Under the pieces are notes generated by a model, which worked only from the letters and a program-made list of their open reading frames with translations, was not told where the DNA came from and did no database searches. A stretch of 7,336 bases of DNA from Gp7-AA6 sp036001245. Lineage in GTDB: Bacteria; Acidobacteriota; Thermoanaerobaculia; UBA5066; Gp7-AA6. Positions 1 through 5,207 of this stretch are shown here, piece after piece; within the stretch, counting starts at the first letter, position 1; each line of letters starts with the position of its first letter. The position numbers and the translations under genes were made by a program. The stretch lies in the NCBI GenBank assembly GCA_036001245.1, contig DASYUL010000055.1, positions 1 through 7,336 of the forward strand, read 5' to 3'.

Positions 1-492
1 CCGGTCCCCGGCGCCGACTTCGGAAAAGTCGTCGAGACGGCATTCCTGGTGCGCGAGTCGCTCGATTCGCTCGGCATGCCGAATTACGCGAAGACGACCG
101 GCTCGAAGGGCATCCATGTGTATGTCCCGATCGTCCGCGGCCCGACGCAGAAGCAGGTCTGGACGTTCGCGAAGGAGTTCGCGCGGCAGATGGAGGCGCG
201 AAAGCCGGAGCTCGTGACCGCGGAATACAAGGTCGCAAAGCGGCCGAGCGGACGCGTGCTCGTGGACTACAACCAGAACGCGTGGGGGCGGACCCTCGCC
301 TCGATCTACTCCGTCCGGCCCAAGCCGCGCGCGACGGTGTCCGCGCCTGTGACGTGGAAGGAGCTCGAGCGCGGCGTCACGATCGAAGACTTCCGCATCG
401 ACAACGTCCCCCCGCGGCTGAAGAAGCTCGGCGACCTCTGGCAGCCGCTGCTCGCGAAGGCCGGGCGAGTCAAGCTCGAGAAGTTTTTCTAG
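1..492 (+). CDS. ligD: LigD-type NHEJ polymerase (primase-polymerase domain), 3' part
   Basis: Open from the left edge to TAG at 490-492, giving 163 residues, about the last half of a LigD polymerase domain (usually about 300 aa). This AEP-fold enzyme fills gaps and adds nucleotides at double-strand breaks during Ku-dependent end joining. Seen here: the family block KTTGSKGIHVYVPI (residues 31-44). H39 and T33 match the His and Ser/Thr of the KT(S/T)G..GlH motif, and D89 in VLVDYNQN matches the third catalytic Asp. The DxD metal-binding pair of the family should lie just outside the left edge. The protein stops right after the polymerase domain, so it is a stand-alone polymerase and not the fused polymerase-ligase form. 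Separate polymerase and ligase genes are common outside Pseudomonas and Mycobacterium. A ligase remnant lies 318 bp downstream. Codon 17 is a GTG but is an internal Val, not a start. The family assignment is firm; whether the gene is functional depends on sequence outside the window. Confidence 0.93.
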   Translation, partial: PVPGADFGKVVETAFLVRESLDSLGMPNYAKTTGSKGIHVYVPIVRGPTQKQVWTFAKEFARQMEARKPELVTAEYKVAKRPSGRVLVDYNQNAWGRTLASIYSVRPKPRATVSAPVTWKELERGVTIEDFRIDNVPPRLKKLGDLWQPLLAKAGRVKLEKFF

Positions 493-510
493 GGCGTGGG
501 CCTGTCGAGC

Positions 511-538
511 TTGACCGCTGCGACGTGCCATGTATTAG
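511..538 (+). promoter_or_regulatory. Sigma70-like promoter of the RHH antitoxin gene, probably leaderless
   Basis: TTGACC (511-516) matches the -35 consensus at 5 of 6 bases. TATTAG (533-538) matches the -10 at 4 of 6, and the spacer is 16 bp. The ATG at 546 begins 8 nt past the -10, about where transcription would start, and no Shine-Dalgarno lies upstream of it. The mRNA may therefore be leaderless. A short inverted repeat, CATGT ... ACATG (530-534 and 544-548), spans the -10 and the start codon and could be an autoregulatory operator; this last point is speculative. Confidence 0.5.
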
Positions 539-545
539 TTGCCAC

Positions 546-779
546 ATGTCGAGAAAAAAGATGACCGTGTATCTCGAGCAGCCGGACTACCGCAGGCTCA
601 AGGCGATCGGCAGGGAGCTCGGGCGAACTGCGGCTTCTCTCGTTCGGGAGGCGGTCGCCGAATTCGTGAGGCGTCAGGGCCGTCCGAGAAACGTCCAGTC
701 TCTCGGAGCCGGGCGGAGCGGGCGGCACGACCTCTCGGAACGTGCGGAGGAGCTCCTCGCCGGTTCGCCTCGCAAGTAA
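546..779 (+). CDS. Orphan ribbon-helix-helix (CopG/VapB-like) antitoxin
   Basis: 77 aa. The N-terminal 44 residues have the ribbon-helix-helix pattern: a strand at residues 5-11 (KMTVYLE), a first helix at about 13-25, a Gly/Thr turn, and a second helix at about 28-43 (TAASLVREAVAEFVRR). Such proteins bind operators as dimers through the strand. The tail contains SLGAGRSGRHDLSERAEELL (52-71). As I recall the family, this resembles the toxin-neutralising end of RHH antitoxins that partner PIN-domain (VapC) RNases. No PIN toxin follows: the next coding sequence is the ligase remnant 31 bp downstream. The gene is therefore either an orphan antitoxin or a repressor with another job. ATG 546 is chosen because the RHH strand begins just after it and a promoter sits immediately upstream. 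It lies between the polymerase and ligase genes of a repair locus, which is an odd place for it. Confidence 0.8.
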   Translation: MSRKKMTVYLEQPDYRRLKAIGRELGRTAASLVREAVAEFVRRQGRPRNVQSLGAGRSGRHDLSERAEELLAGSPRK

Positions 780-810
780 TCAGACTCTTCCCACCCAATC
801 TTTCCTGAAC

Positions 811-1160
811 GTGATCCTTCCATTTCCGACTTCCTACCCGCCCATGGAGGCTCTGCTCGTCGACGAGATCCCCATGGGCCGGGAGTGGCAGTACGAGCCC
901 AAGTGGGACGGCTTCCGCTGCCTGGCCCTTCGCGATGGCGACTCAGTCGATCTGCAATCGAAGTGCGGGCAGCCGCTTGCCCGCTACTTTTCCCGAGCTC
1001 GGCGGGCGCTCCAGATCGAGTACACCATTTCACCGGGGGCCGCTTCCGGCACGGAACGAAGCTGCTGCGTTACCGTCCCGACAATCCGCCGCGCCAGTGC
1101 AGGTTAGACCAGGTGTCGAAAAAGACGAGCGCGAGCCCGCTCGAGCTGCTCGGACGGTAG
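811..1160 (+). pseudogene. Remnant of ATP-dependent DNA ligase (LigC/LigD ligase type), internally deleted and frameshifted
   Basis: From GTG 811 the first frame encodes a typical ligase N-terminus. It has the PxxYPPMEA lead-in, then EWQYEPKWDGFRCLALRDGD with the KxDG nucleotidyltransferase motif (Lys that would carry AMP), then LQSKCGQPLARYF. An extra T in the run at 988-991 then shifts the frame; the expected FPEL continues in another frame. By about 1008-1023 the sequence has jumped to the C-terminal OB-fold region (LQIEY). A missing base near 1024 moves the rest to the third frame: HFTGGRFRHGTKLLRYRPDN, PPRQC, LDQV, ending at TAG 1158-1160. Intact relatives are about 350 aa, and only about 115 codons remain, so roughly 230 residues including most of the adenylation domain are gone. 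It cannot ligate. It was probably the partner of the upstream polymerase. The single-base lesions could be sequencing errors; the large deletion could not. Confidence 0.88.
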
Positions 1161-1170
1161 AGCGATCCGG

Positions 1171-1199
1171 TTGCCTAAACGTACGCGATCGCGTACGCT
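1171..1199 (+). promoter_or_regulatory. Candidate promoter of the yefM-yoeB operon
   Basis: TTGCCT (1171-1176, 4 of 6 to the -35 consensus) and TACGCT (1194-1199, 3 of 6 to the -10) are exactly 17 bp apart. They lie 22 bp ahead of the antitoxin ATG. A GGAG Shine-Dalgarno at 1207-1210 follows, 11 nt before the start. Both boxes are weak, so the call rests on spacing and on the palindrome between them. Confidence 0.45.
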
Positions 1200-1200
1200 T
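1177..1200. promoter_or_regulatory. Palindromic operator for YefM-YoeB autoregulation
   Basis: CGTACGCGATCGCGTACG (1180-1197) is a perfect 18-bp palindrome. After one mismatch it extends to AA/TT at 1177-1178 and 1199-1200. It occupies the spacer of the candidate promoter and ends 22 bp before the antitoxin start. Antitoxins of the YefM/Phd family, and their complexes with toxin, are known to repress their own operon by binding palindromes at this position. In E. coli these contain TGTACA; here each half contains GTACG. Binding is inferred. Confidence 0.7.
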
Positions 1201-1221
1201 CGGGCTGGAGACAACCTTTCT

Positions 1222-1464
1222 ATGAGCACGATGACGGCGAGTCAGGTCCGGAAACAGCTCTATCGTCTTCTCGACCAGGCGGCGGAGACCCACGAGCCGA
1301 TTCACATCACAGGCAAGCGCAGCCACGGCGTCCTCGTCGCCGAGGACGACTGGCGCGCCATCCAGGAGACTGTCTACCTGCTTTCGATCCCCGGAATGAG
1401 GGAGTCGATTCGGAAAGGCTTGCGGACACCAATCTCGAAGTGCTCTGAAAAACCGGGTTGGTAG
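1222..1464 (+). CDS. yefM: YefM/Phd-family antitoxin
   Basis: 80 aa. It should neutralise the YoeB-type toxin encoded next and repress the operon. The N-terminal part follows the Phd/YefM fold: ASQVRKQLYRLLDQA (6-20), the turn EPIHITGKRSHGVLVAEDDW (25-44), then AIQETVYLLSIPGMRESI (46-63), a close match to the ETVYLLxSP segment of E. coli YefM. The disordered tail ends in CSEKPGW, which in YefM proteins covers the toxin's active site. ATG 1222 has a GGAG 11 nt upstream. A second ATG at codon 4 is possible, but the usual family start fits the first. The stop overlaps the toxin start by 7 nt, the coupling expected of toxin-antitoxin pairs. The family call is firm and autoregulation is inferred from the palindrome upstream. 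Confidence 0.93.
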   Translation: MSTMTASQVRKQLYRLLDQAAETHEPIHITGKRSHGVLVAEDDWRAIQETVYLLSIPGMRESIRKGLRTPISKCSEKPGW

Positions 1465-1736
1465 CGGCGCCTCGCGCATGGCGGGTCGTCTTCACGAAGC
1501 AGGCTCAGAAGGACGCCCGCAAGCTGAACGCCGCTGGTTTGCGACCGAAGGCAGAGCGGCTGCTCAAAGTCCTCGCTGCCGATCCCTTCGCGCGACCACC
1601 TTCTTTCGAGAAGCTCGTGGGCGACTTGGCAGGGGCGTTCTCGCGCCGCATCACCATTCAGCATCGACTCGTGTACCAGGTGCTGGAGAAGAAGCGGGTC
1701 GTAAAGGTCCTCCGGATGTGGACCCACTACGAGTGA
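1458..1736 (+). CDS. yoeB: YoeB/Txe-family mRNA interferase toxin
   Basis: 92 aa, a RelE-superfamily ribosome-dependent endoribonuclease that cuts mRNA in the A site and halts translation until YefM is restored. It begins WRVVFTKQAQKDARKL (8-23) and ends in FEKLVGDLAGAFSRRITIQH, RLVYQV and MWTHYE. The YoeB catalytic residues are all present: E51 and R70, 19 apart as in E. coli YoeB (E46, R65), and the C-terminal His-Tyr H90-Y91 (E. coli H83-Y84). The toxin therefore looks active. The only in-frame start is TTG at 1458, inside the last codons of yefM, which should keep toxin yield below antitoxin yield. Length is slightly above the usual 84-90 aa, from a short N-terminal extension and one added residue in the last hairpin. 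A convergent gene follows after 104 bp. Confidence 0.94.
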   Translation: MVAAPRAWRVVFTKQAQKDARKLNAAGLRPKAERLLKVLAADPFARPPSFEKLVGDLAGAFSRRITIQHRLVYQVLEKKRVVKVLRMWTHYE

Positions 1737-1758
1737 CCCGGTGCCGGGGTGAACTGTG

Positions 1759-1837
1759 GCGGGTGCAGGCCCGCAGGGCCTGTCCCCGCGACGAATAAGG
1801 CTGCGGGTGCAGGTCCGTGGGACCTGTCCCCGCGACG
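1759..1837. repeat. Two tandem 35-bp hairpin repeats with a compensatory base change
   Basis: Copy 1 is 1759-1793 and copy 2 is 1803-1837, separated by 9 bp. Each begins GCGGGTGCAGG and ends TGTCCCCGCGACG. They differ at four positions. In each copy a 7-bp stem (CAGGCCC/GGGCCTG or CAGGTCC/GGACCTG) closes a 3-nt loop. Below it, after a G-T wobble and one mismatch, is a second 5-bp stem, GCGGG/CCCGC. Two of the four differences (repeat positions 12 and 20) pair with each other, C-G becoming T-A, and the other two are in the loop. The element fills the gap between convergent yoeB and the haloperoxidase and may terminate transcription in both directions. It resembles a REP-type dispersed element, but no U-tract is present. 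Confidence 0.85.
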
Positions 1838-1840
1838 TGA

Positions 1841-3493
1841 CTAAATCGTGATCGTCTGTCCCTCGAACCCGCGGAAGGAGAAGCTGCAGGTCTCCCGATA
1901 GGTCTCGCGCTGCTCCTCGAGGATCCCGACGGCGATCTTCTCTCCGAGCTTCAATGACTCCCAGTAGTCCGAGCGATAGTGGAACCCTGCACCGTTGCGG
2001 CCGATCGCGACGTTCGCGGCGAGCTTGTTGAGCTCGTTCTCGACCGCGAGCGCGGGACCCGCGTACGAGAGCAGCGCCGTTCCGGAGGCGTCGGCCACCA
2101 CGGCGCGCGGCAGCTCCCAGGAGCCGTCGAACCACGCCTTCAGGATCGTCACGCACGCGCCGGCGACGGTCGCGTGGCCCGCGCCGTAGGACGGATGGGT
2201 CGGAGCGCCTTCGGGCGCGATGATCGGCAATAGGTACGTCCCGTTGCGCGAGTACAGCGCGTCCAGCGCTCCCGAGTTCAGGATGTCCCGGCTGACGGGA
2301 TACTCACGCCCGGTGCGCGTGTGGTGCACGAGCCCGGCGAACGCCTCGGGCCGCAGCCGCCGGTGAACGAACCACTTCTGGAACCAGACCGCCTTCAACG
2401 CCCGTGTGGCGACCTCGGTGACCAGCGACAGGATGTGCGGTCCCCCGAACGTCCCGAAACCGATCTGAGTCGCCGAGTTTCGGTAGGGCACTCCCGCCGA
2501 GAAGGGCGCCCCGATGTCGAGAAGGATCAGACAGGCCTGGTGATACGCCTGATAGAGCGCATCCACGTGGACCCACTGGCCGAGGTCGCGCAGATTGCGG
2601 ATGTAACGCGGAGTCGAATCGATCGGGTAGGAGTAGTTTTCGAAGCCGTTCTGAGATGCCAGCCAGTCCTCGTATCGCGTGAGGTACTCCGTGCCGGCCG
2701 GAAGCGTCCACACGCGCTGCGCGACCGTGAGCGCTCCCATGTGGAAGCCCTGCCACAGGAACTGCGAGAGGTACGGTCCGACGAGGTCGCCCGGCGTCGA
2801 GCCGCGGAAGATCGTCTGAGGCGTGACCTGGCCGCTTGCCTTCGGCCCGCGGAAGTCGGGAAAGCGCGAGAGGTCGGTGGCCGCGCCGGCAACGATCGCG
2901 CTCGTGCCGTAATCGGAAAAATGCACGTCGCGGGAGAGCGCCATCCAGTAGAGCTCCACGAGCTCCGACCCCCCTTCGCCGCTGGCGATCGTAGGGGCGG
3001 GGGCCTGCGCGAGGTGGTGTCCATCCGGTCCCTCGAGGTCGAACGCCATTCCCGCGAGAGGATTGGTCAACTTCCGGCCGAGACCCATCGGCAGTCCCTC
3101 GAATTGCGCCGGGTTCCCGCTCTTGAGCGCGTCGAGGTAGGTGTCGTACGCGGCGATGTCGACCTCGCCGAAACCGTTGTGGGGCAGACCCTTCGAGAAG
3201 TTCGCGATCCGGTTCGGGTAGAGCGCTTCCTCGCCGTTGGAAACCTGCGCGACGGCAGAACGGTCGCGCGCCATCTCCGCCGCGCGCATCCGGATCTCGA
3301 AGGCGTGGTTCGATCGCGCGGCCGGGGTGTCGAGAAGACCTTCGACGTTCTTGCCCGGCGGGGGAGGATCGACCTTGCTCGTCGAAGCGGACGCCGACGC
3401 CGCGAGACTGACGAGCGAAGCCGCACCGACTCCCAGCTGACCGAGAAACGAGCGACGATCGACGCGGGTCGGACCCGACGGTTCGGATGACAT
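1841..3493 (-). CDS. Tat-exported vanadium-dependent haloperoxidase (PAP2 superfamily)
   Basis: 550 aa. The enzyme uses vanadate to oxidise halide with H2O2. The vanadate pocket of the family is recognisable: K373 and R381 in KWFVHRRLRPEA (8 apart, as in algal bromoperoxidase K341/R349), G439-H440 in HPSYGAGHATVAGAC, and R499 and H505 in GRNGAGFHYRSD (6 apart, as in R480/H486). The Ser that precedes Gly-His in the algal and fungal enzymes is Ala438. I recall this Ala in other bacterial members, but that needs checking. A Tat signal is clear: R13-R14 in DRRSFLGQLG, then an Ala-rich stretch with likely cleavage near A34-A36. The protein is therefore folded before export to the periplasm or beyond. 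ATG 3493 is preferred over ATG 3499 and the upstream TTG because GGAG ends 7 nt before it. Halide preference cannot be read from sequence. A vanadate-inhibited acid phosphatase is the fallback, less likely at this length. Confidence 0.92.
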   Translation of the reverse strand: MSSEPSGPTRVDRRSFLGQLGVGAASLVSLAASASASTSKVDPPPPGKNVEGLLDTPAARSNHAFEIRMRAAEMARDRSAVAQVSNGEEALYPNRIANFSKGLPHNGFGEVDIAAYDTYLDALKSGNPAQFEGLPMGLGRKLTNPLAGMAFDLEGPDGHHLAQAPAPTIASGEGGSELVELYWMALSRDVHFSDYGTSAIVAGAATDLSRFPDFRGPKASGQVTPQTIFRGSTPGDLVGPYLSQFLWQGFHMGALTVAQRVWTLPAGTEYLTRYEDWLASQNGFENYSYPIDSTPRYIRNLRDLGQWVHVDALYQAYHQACLILLDIGAPFSAGVPYRNSATQIGFGTFGGPHILSLVTEVATRALKAVWFQKWFVHRRLRPEAFAGLVHHTRTGREYPVSRDILNSGALDALYSRNGTYLLPIIAPEGAPTHPSYGAGHATVAGACVTILKAWFDGSWELPRAVVADASGTALLSYAGPALAVENELNKLAANVAIGRNGAGFHYRSDYWESLKLGEKIAVGILEEQRETYRETCSFSFRGFEGQTITI

Positions 3494-3497
3494 ATCC

Positions 3498-3527
3498 ATT
3501 CTCCCGAAGTGTGCGGCGATTCTCCCG
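3498..3527. repeat. Direct repeat ATTCTCCCG, 21 bp apart, at the haloperoxidase start
   Basis: ATTCTCCCG occurs at 3498-3506 and 3519-3527 on the + strand, a 21-bp (two-turn) period. The copy nearer the gene contains the haloperoxidase ribosome-binding site (GGGAGA on the - strand). It could be a two-site operator, or simply a duplicated purine-rich leader. Confidence 0.3.
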
Positions 3528-3529
3528 CA

Positions 3530-3549
3530 GGTTGCCGCTTCCGGCAACC
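3530..3549 (-). terminator. Tetraloop hairpin between the hypothetical gene and the haloperoxidase gene
   Basis: GGTTGCCG (3530-3537) and CGGCAACC (3542-3549) form a perfect 8-bp stem with a 4-nt loop (GAAG on the - strand). It lies 10 bp past the stop of the upstream - strand gene and about 37 bp before the haloperoxidase ATG. No T-run follows on the - strand, so it may be a weak terminator, attenuator or mRNA-stabilising structure. Confidence 0.5.
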
Positions 3550-3559
3550 ACCGCTTTTC

Positions 3560-4033
3560 TCAGTCCGTGGGGGTCGGTGTCAGTGGCCTTCCTTCCGGGT
3601 CCTCGTAATACACGCCGGGCTTTTGCGTCGCGGCGGGCGTGGCTGTTCGCGGCGGGCGGGTCGAGCGCGGAGTGGCGACGCGCGTCGCGATCGGCGTGAC
3701 CACCGGTGTGACCGGCGTCACGGCCACGACGGTCGGGACGTACTGCTCGTAGAGCACGCCCGGCGACCGCTCTTCTCGGGCTCCGGGCGGCGACGTGACG
3801 ACCGGCATCGCGCTCGCCGTGGGCGTCGGGCTCGGCATGGGAGGCGCGGTCGCCGGAATCGCGGTGGCGACGCCGGCGGGGGCGGCCGGAGCGGGCTCGG
3901 CCGGAACGAAAATCTCCGTGGGCACTGCGGCGGGCGTGACGACGCGCGCGACCGTGTGCCGCGTCGTTCGGCAGGTGGGGAGGAGCAGAACGGCGGCGGC
4001 CGCGAGCAAGGCGAATCCGAAGAGGCGTTTCAA
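3560..4033 (-). CDS. Pro/Thr/Ala-rich exported hypothetical protein, possible lipoprotein
   Basis: 157 aa, not recognised as a known family. It starts MKRLFGFALLAAAAVLLLPTC, a classic signal peptide. Cys21 could be lipidated, but the box LPTC has Pro and Thr where Ala/Ser/Gly are usual, so lipoprotein status is uncertain. The rest is low complexity, dominated by P, T, A and V, as in cell-wall or periplasm-spanning linkers. A small motif appears twice: PGVLYE (91-96) and PGVYYE (139-144). No Cys or catalytic pattern follows the signal. The start is TTG 4033 with no convincing Shine-Dalgarno, and there is no other in-frame start before the signal peptide. This lowers confidence in translation, but the signal peptide argues for a real gene. 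It sits on the same strand between the BON protein and the haloperoxidase, with hairpins on both sides, so it may be its own transcription unit. Confidence 0.62.
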   Translation of the reverse strand: MKRLFGFALLAAAAVLLLPTCRTTRHTVARVVTPAAVPTEIFVPAEPAPAAPAGVATAIPATAPPMPSPTPTASAMPVVTSPPGAREERSPGVLYEQYVPTVVAVTPVTPVVTPIATRVATPRSTRPPRTATPAATQKPGVYYEDPEGRPLTPTPTD

Positions 4034-4087
4034 GCGGTCCGAATCATATCGCCCGAGAGCCTGAAGAGAGGGGAGGCGTGAATACTA

Positions 4088-4132
4088 CGAGGCGCTTCGG
4101 ATCCCGCCGTCGGGCTATCCCGAAGCGCCTCG
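4088..4132 (-). terminator. Long hairpin downstream of the BON-domain gene
   Basis: CGAGGCGCTTCGG (4088-4100) pairs perfectly with CCGAAGCGCCTCG (4120-4132), a 13-bp stem. The 19-nt loop can itself fold (CCCG 4103-4106 with CGGG 4111-4114). It lies 42 bp past the BON gene's stop and about 55 bp before the start of the next - strand gene. No U-tract follows, so the call as intrinsic terminator is tentative. A processing or mRNA-protecting structure is equally possible. Confidence 0.6.
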
Positions 4133-4174
4133 AAGAATCCGGTCGCGCGAGCGCGGCCGGAAAACGTTGCGACT

Positions 4175-5200
4175 CTAGGTGCGGGTCGAAGACTTCGACG
4201 TCGAGCCGCTCCGGGAGCGGTCACTTCCCTCCGTCGAGCCGCTCGACGTGCTGCTCGAACCGGTCGAGCCGGTGCTCGACCGGCCCGTCTGTCCGGACGT
4301 CAACTGGTTGCGACCGCCCTCGCGCTCGCCGCCATTGCCCTGGATGCGCAGCCGGTTGTGAACCTGCTTCACGCCCGGGCTCTCCTCGGCGACGTCTTCG
4401 GCGAGTCTCTTCGTCTGACGATCCGGTACGATCCCTTCGAGGGTGACCTCCGCGGCCTCGACGACGACCACGATCTCCGAGGCGTCGATCTCGCCGTGCT
4501 GTTCGAGCCGGTCGCTCACGTCCTCGCGAATCCGATCATCCGAGCGGATATATCCCTTCGGACCGCGTCCGGTGTAACGGCCGCGCGTGCGGCCGGTGGT
4601 ACCGAACTGACCCTCGGAGTAGCCCGACGTCTGGCCGAACCCCTGCGTCCCGCGGAAACCCTGGGAACCGGCGCCGTACTGAGAGGCTCCGCCGCCGAAT
4701 TCCTGGCCGGACCGGCCGCCGTAGCTCTGTCCGGTAGAGAAGCCCTGCGGGCGATCGAACCCCTCGGAACCGCGTCCGAACCTCTCTTCGTAGCGGCCCT
4801 GTCCGGACTGCGATCCGCTCTGATAACCCTGCGATCCATAACCCTGGGAACCGTACCTCTGCTGCGAGCCGTAACCCTGGGATTCGCCGGAGAACCCGCG
4901 GCCGGTCTGCCCGTACCCGCCCTGCGATCCCTGCTGGGACTGTCCGTAGCCCTGAGAGCCGTAGCCCTGTGGTCCGTATCCCTGCGAACCGCCCTGCCAC
5001 TCCTGGCCGCGTCCGCTTTGCTCGTGCTCGCGGCCGAACTGCATTGCGCGACCACTTTCCTCGTAGCCGCGTCCATACGATCCGCCGCTTTGCTGACCGC
5101 GGCCGCTGCGTTCTTCGGCGCCGCCTCGGAACTCGCTGCCTCGGAATTCGTCATCTCGATCTCGATTGCGTCGATAGTCGCCCGATTCTCGATTCGCCAT
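4175..5200 (-). CDS. BON-domain protein with prion-like Gly/Tyr/Gln/Ser-rich N-terminal arm
   Basis: 341 aa in three parts. Residues 1-60 are charged and Arg/Glu/Asp-rich (RRNRDRDDEFRG). Residues 61-212 are low complexity, built on GYGSQ/GYGPQ-type units and later QGFxGxQ variants, almost free of aliphatic residues, with interspersed Arg. Residues about 213-287 form one BON domain: GPKGYIRSDDRIREDVSDRL, a strand IDASEIVVVVEAAEVTLEGIV, then DRQTKRLAEDVAEESPGVKQVHNRL. BON domains of osmotic-shock proteins bind phospholipid or act in envelope stress. The tail (288-341) is Ser/Thr/Gly-rich and ends SGSTSKSSTRT. There is no signal peptide, so a cytoplasmic or nucleoid-associated location is likely. 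The Arg+Tyr-rich arm resembles sequences that drive condensate formation in eukaryotic RNA-binding proteins; that role is inference. ATG 5200 has a strong AAGGAGG. Relatives with similar low-complexity arms occur in soil bacteria, where function is unknown. Confidence 0.88.
   Translation of the reverse strand: MANRESGDYRRNRDRDDEFRGSEFRGGAEERSGRGQQSGGSYGRGYEESGRAMQFGREHEQSGRGQEWQGGSQGYGPQGYGSQGYGQSQQGSQGGYGQTGRGFSGESQGYGSQQRYGSQGYGSQGYQSGSQSGQGRYEERFGRGSEGFDRPQGFSTGQSYGGRSGQEFGGGASQYGAGSQGFRGTQGFGQTSGYSEGQFGTTGRTRGRYTGRGPKGYIRSDDRIREDVSDRLEQHGEIDASEIVVVVEAAEVTLEGIVPDRQTKRLAEDVAEESPGVKQVHNRLRIQGNGGEREGGRNQLTSGQTGRSSTGSTGSSSTSSGSTEGSDRSRSGSTSKSSTRT
4820..4984 (-). repeat. Imperfect 15-bp coding minisatellite (GYGSQ units)
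   Basis: Within the BON gene, residues about 73-127 are encoded by imperfect repeats of 15 bp, which read on the + strand as variants of TAGCCCTGNGANCCG. They are clearest at 4925-4984 and 4820-4879. Such arrays change length by slippage, so arm length probably varies between strains. Confidence 0.7.
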
Positions 5201-5207
5201 GGATGAG

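Noticed and set aside
282..545. Upstream extension of the RHH antitoxin frame
   Set aside because: The frame is open back to 282, but this part overlaps the polymerase gene out of frame and reads as low-complexity Arg/Ala. The RHH domain begins at ATG 546.
1737..1840. Hairpin pair read as two CRISPR repeats
   Set aside because: There are only two copies with a 9-bp interval, far too short for a spacer, and no cas genes are nearby.
2321..3490. Long + strand open frame (389 codons) opposite the haloperoxidase
   Set aside because: The product is Arg/Glu/Val-rich with no recognisable domain. The opposite strand encodes all the haloperoxidase motifs. High GC commonly leaves such antisense frames open.
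4030..4224. Small - strand frame ending in a TTGA overlap with the start of the Pro-rich protein
   Set aside because: It could suggest translational coupling, but it overlaps the end of the BON gene and the hairpin at 4088-4132, is Arg/Ala-rich, and has no supported start.
4358..5206. Long + strand open frame (282 codons) opposite the BON gene
   Set aside because: It is the mirror of the GYGSQ minisatellite. Its translation is Leu/Ala-rich without domain structure, has no ribosome-binding site, and the - strand product has a real BON domain and a strong Shine-Dalgarno.
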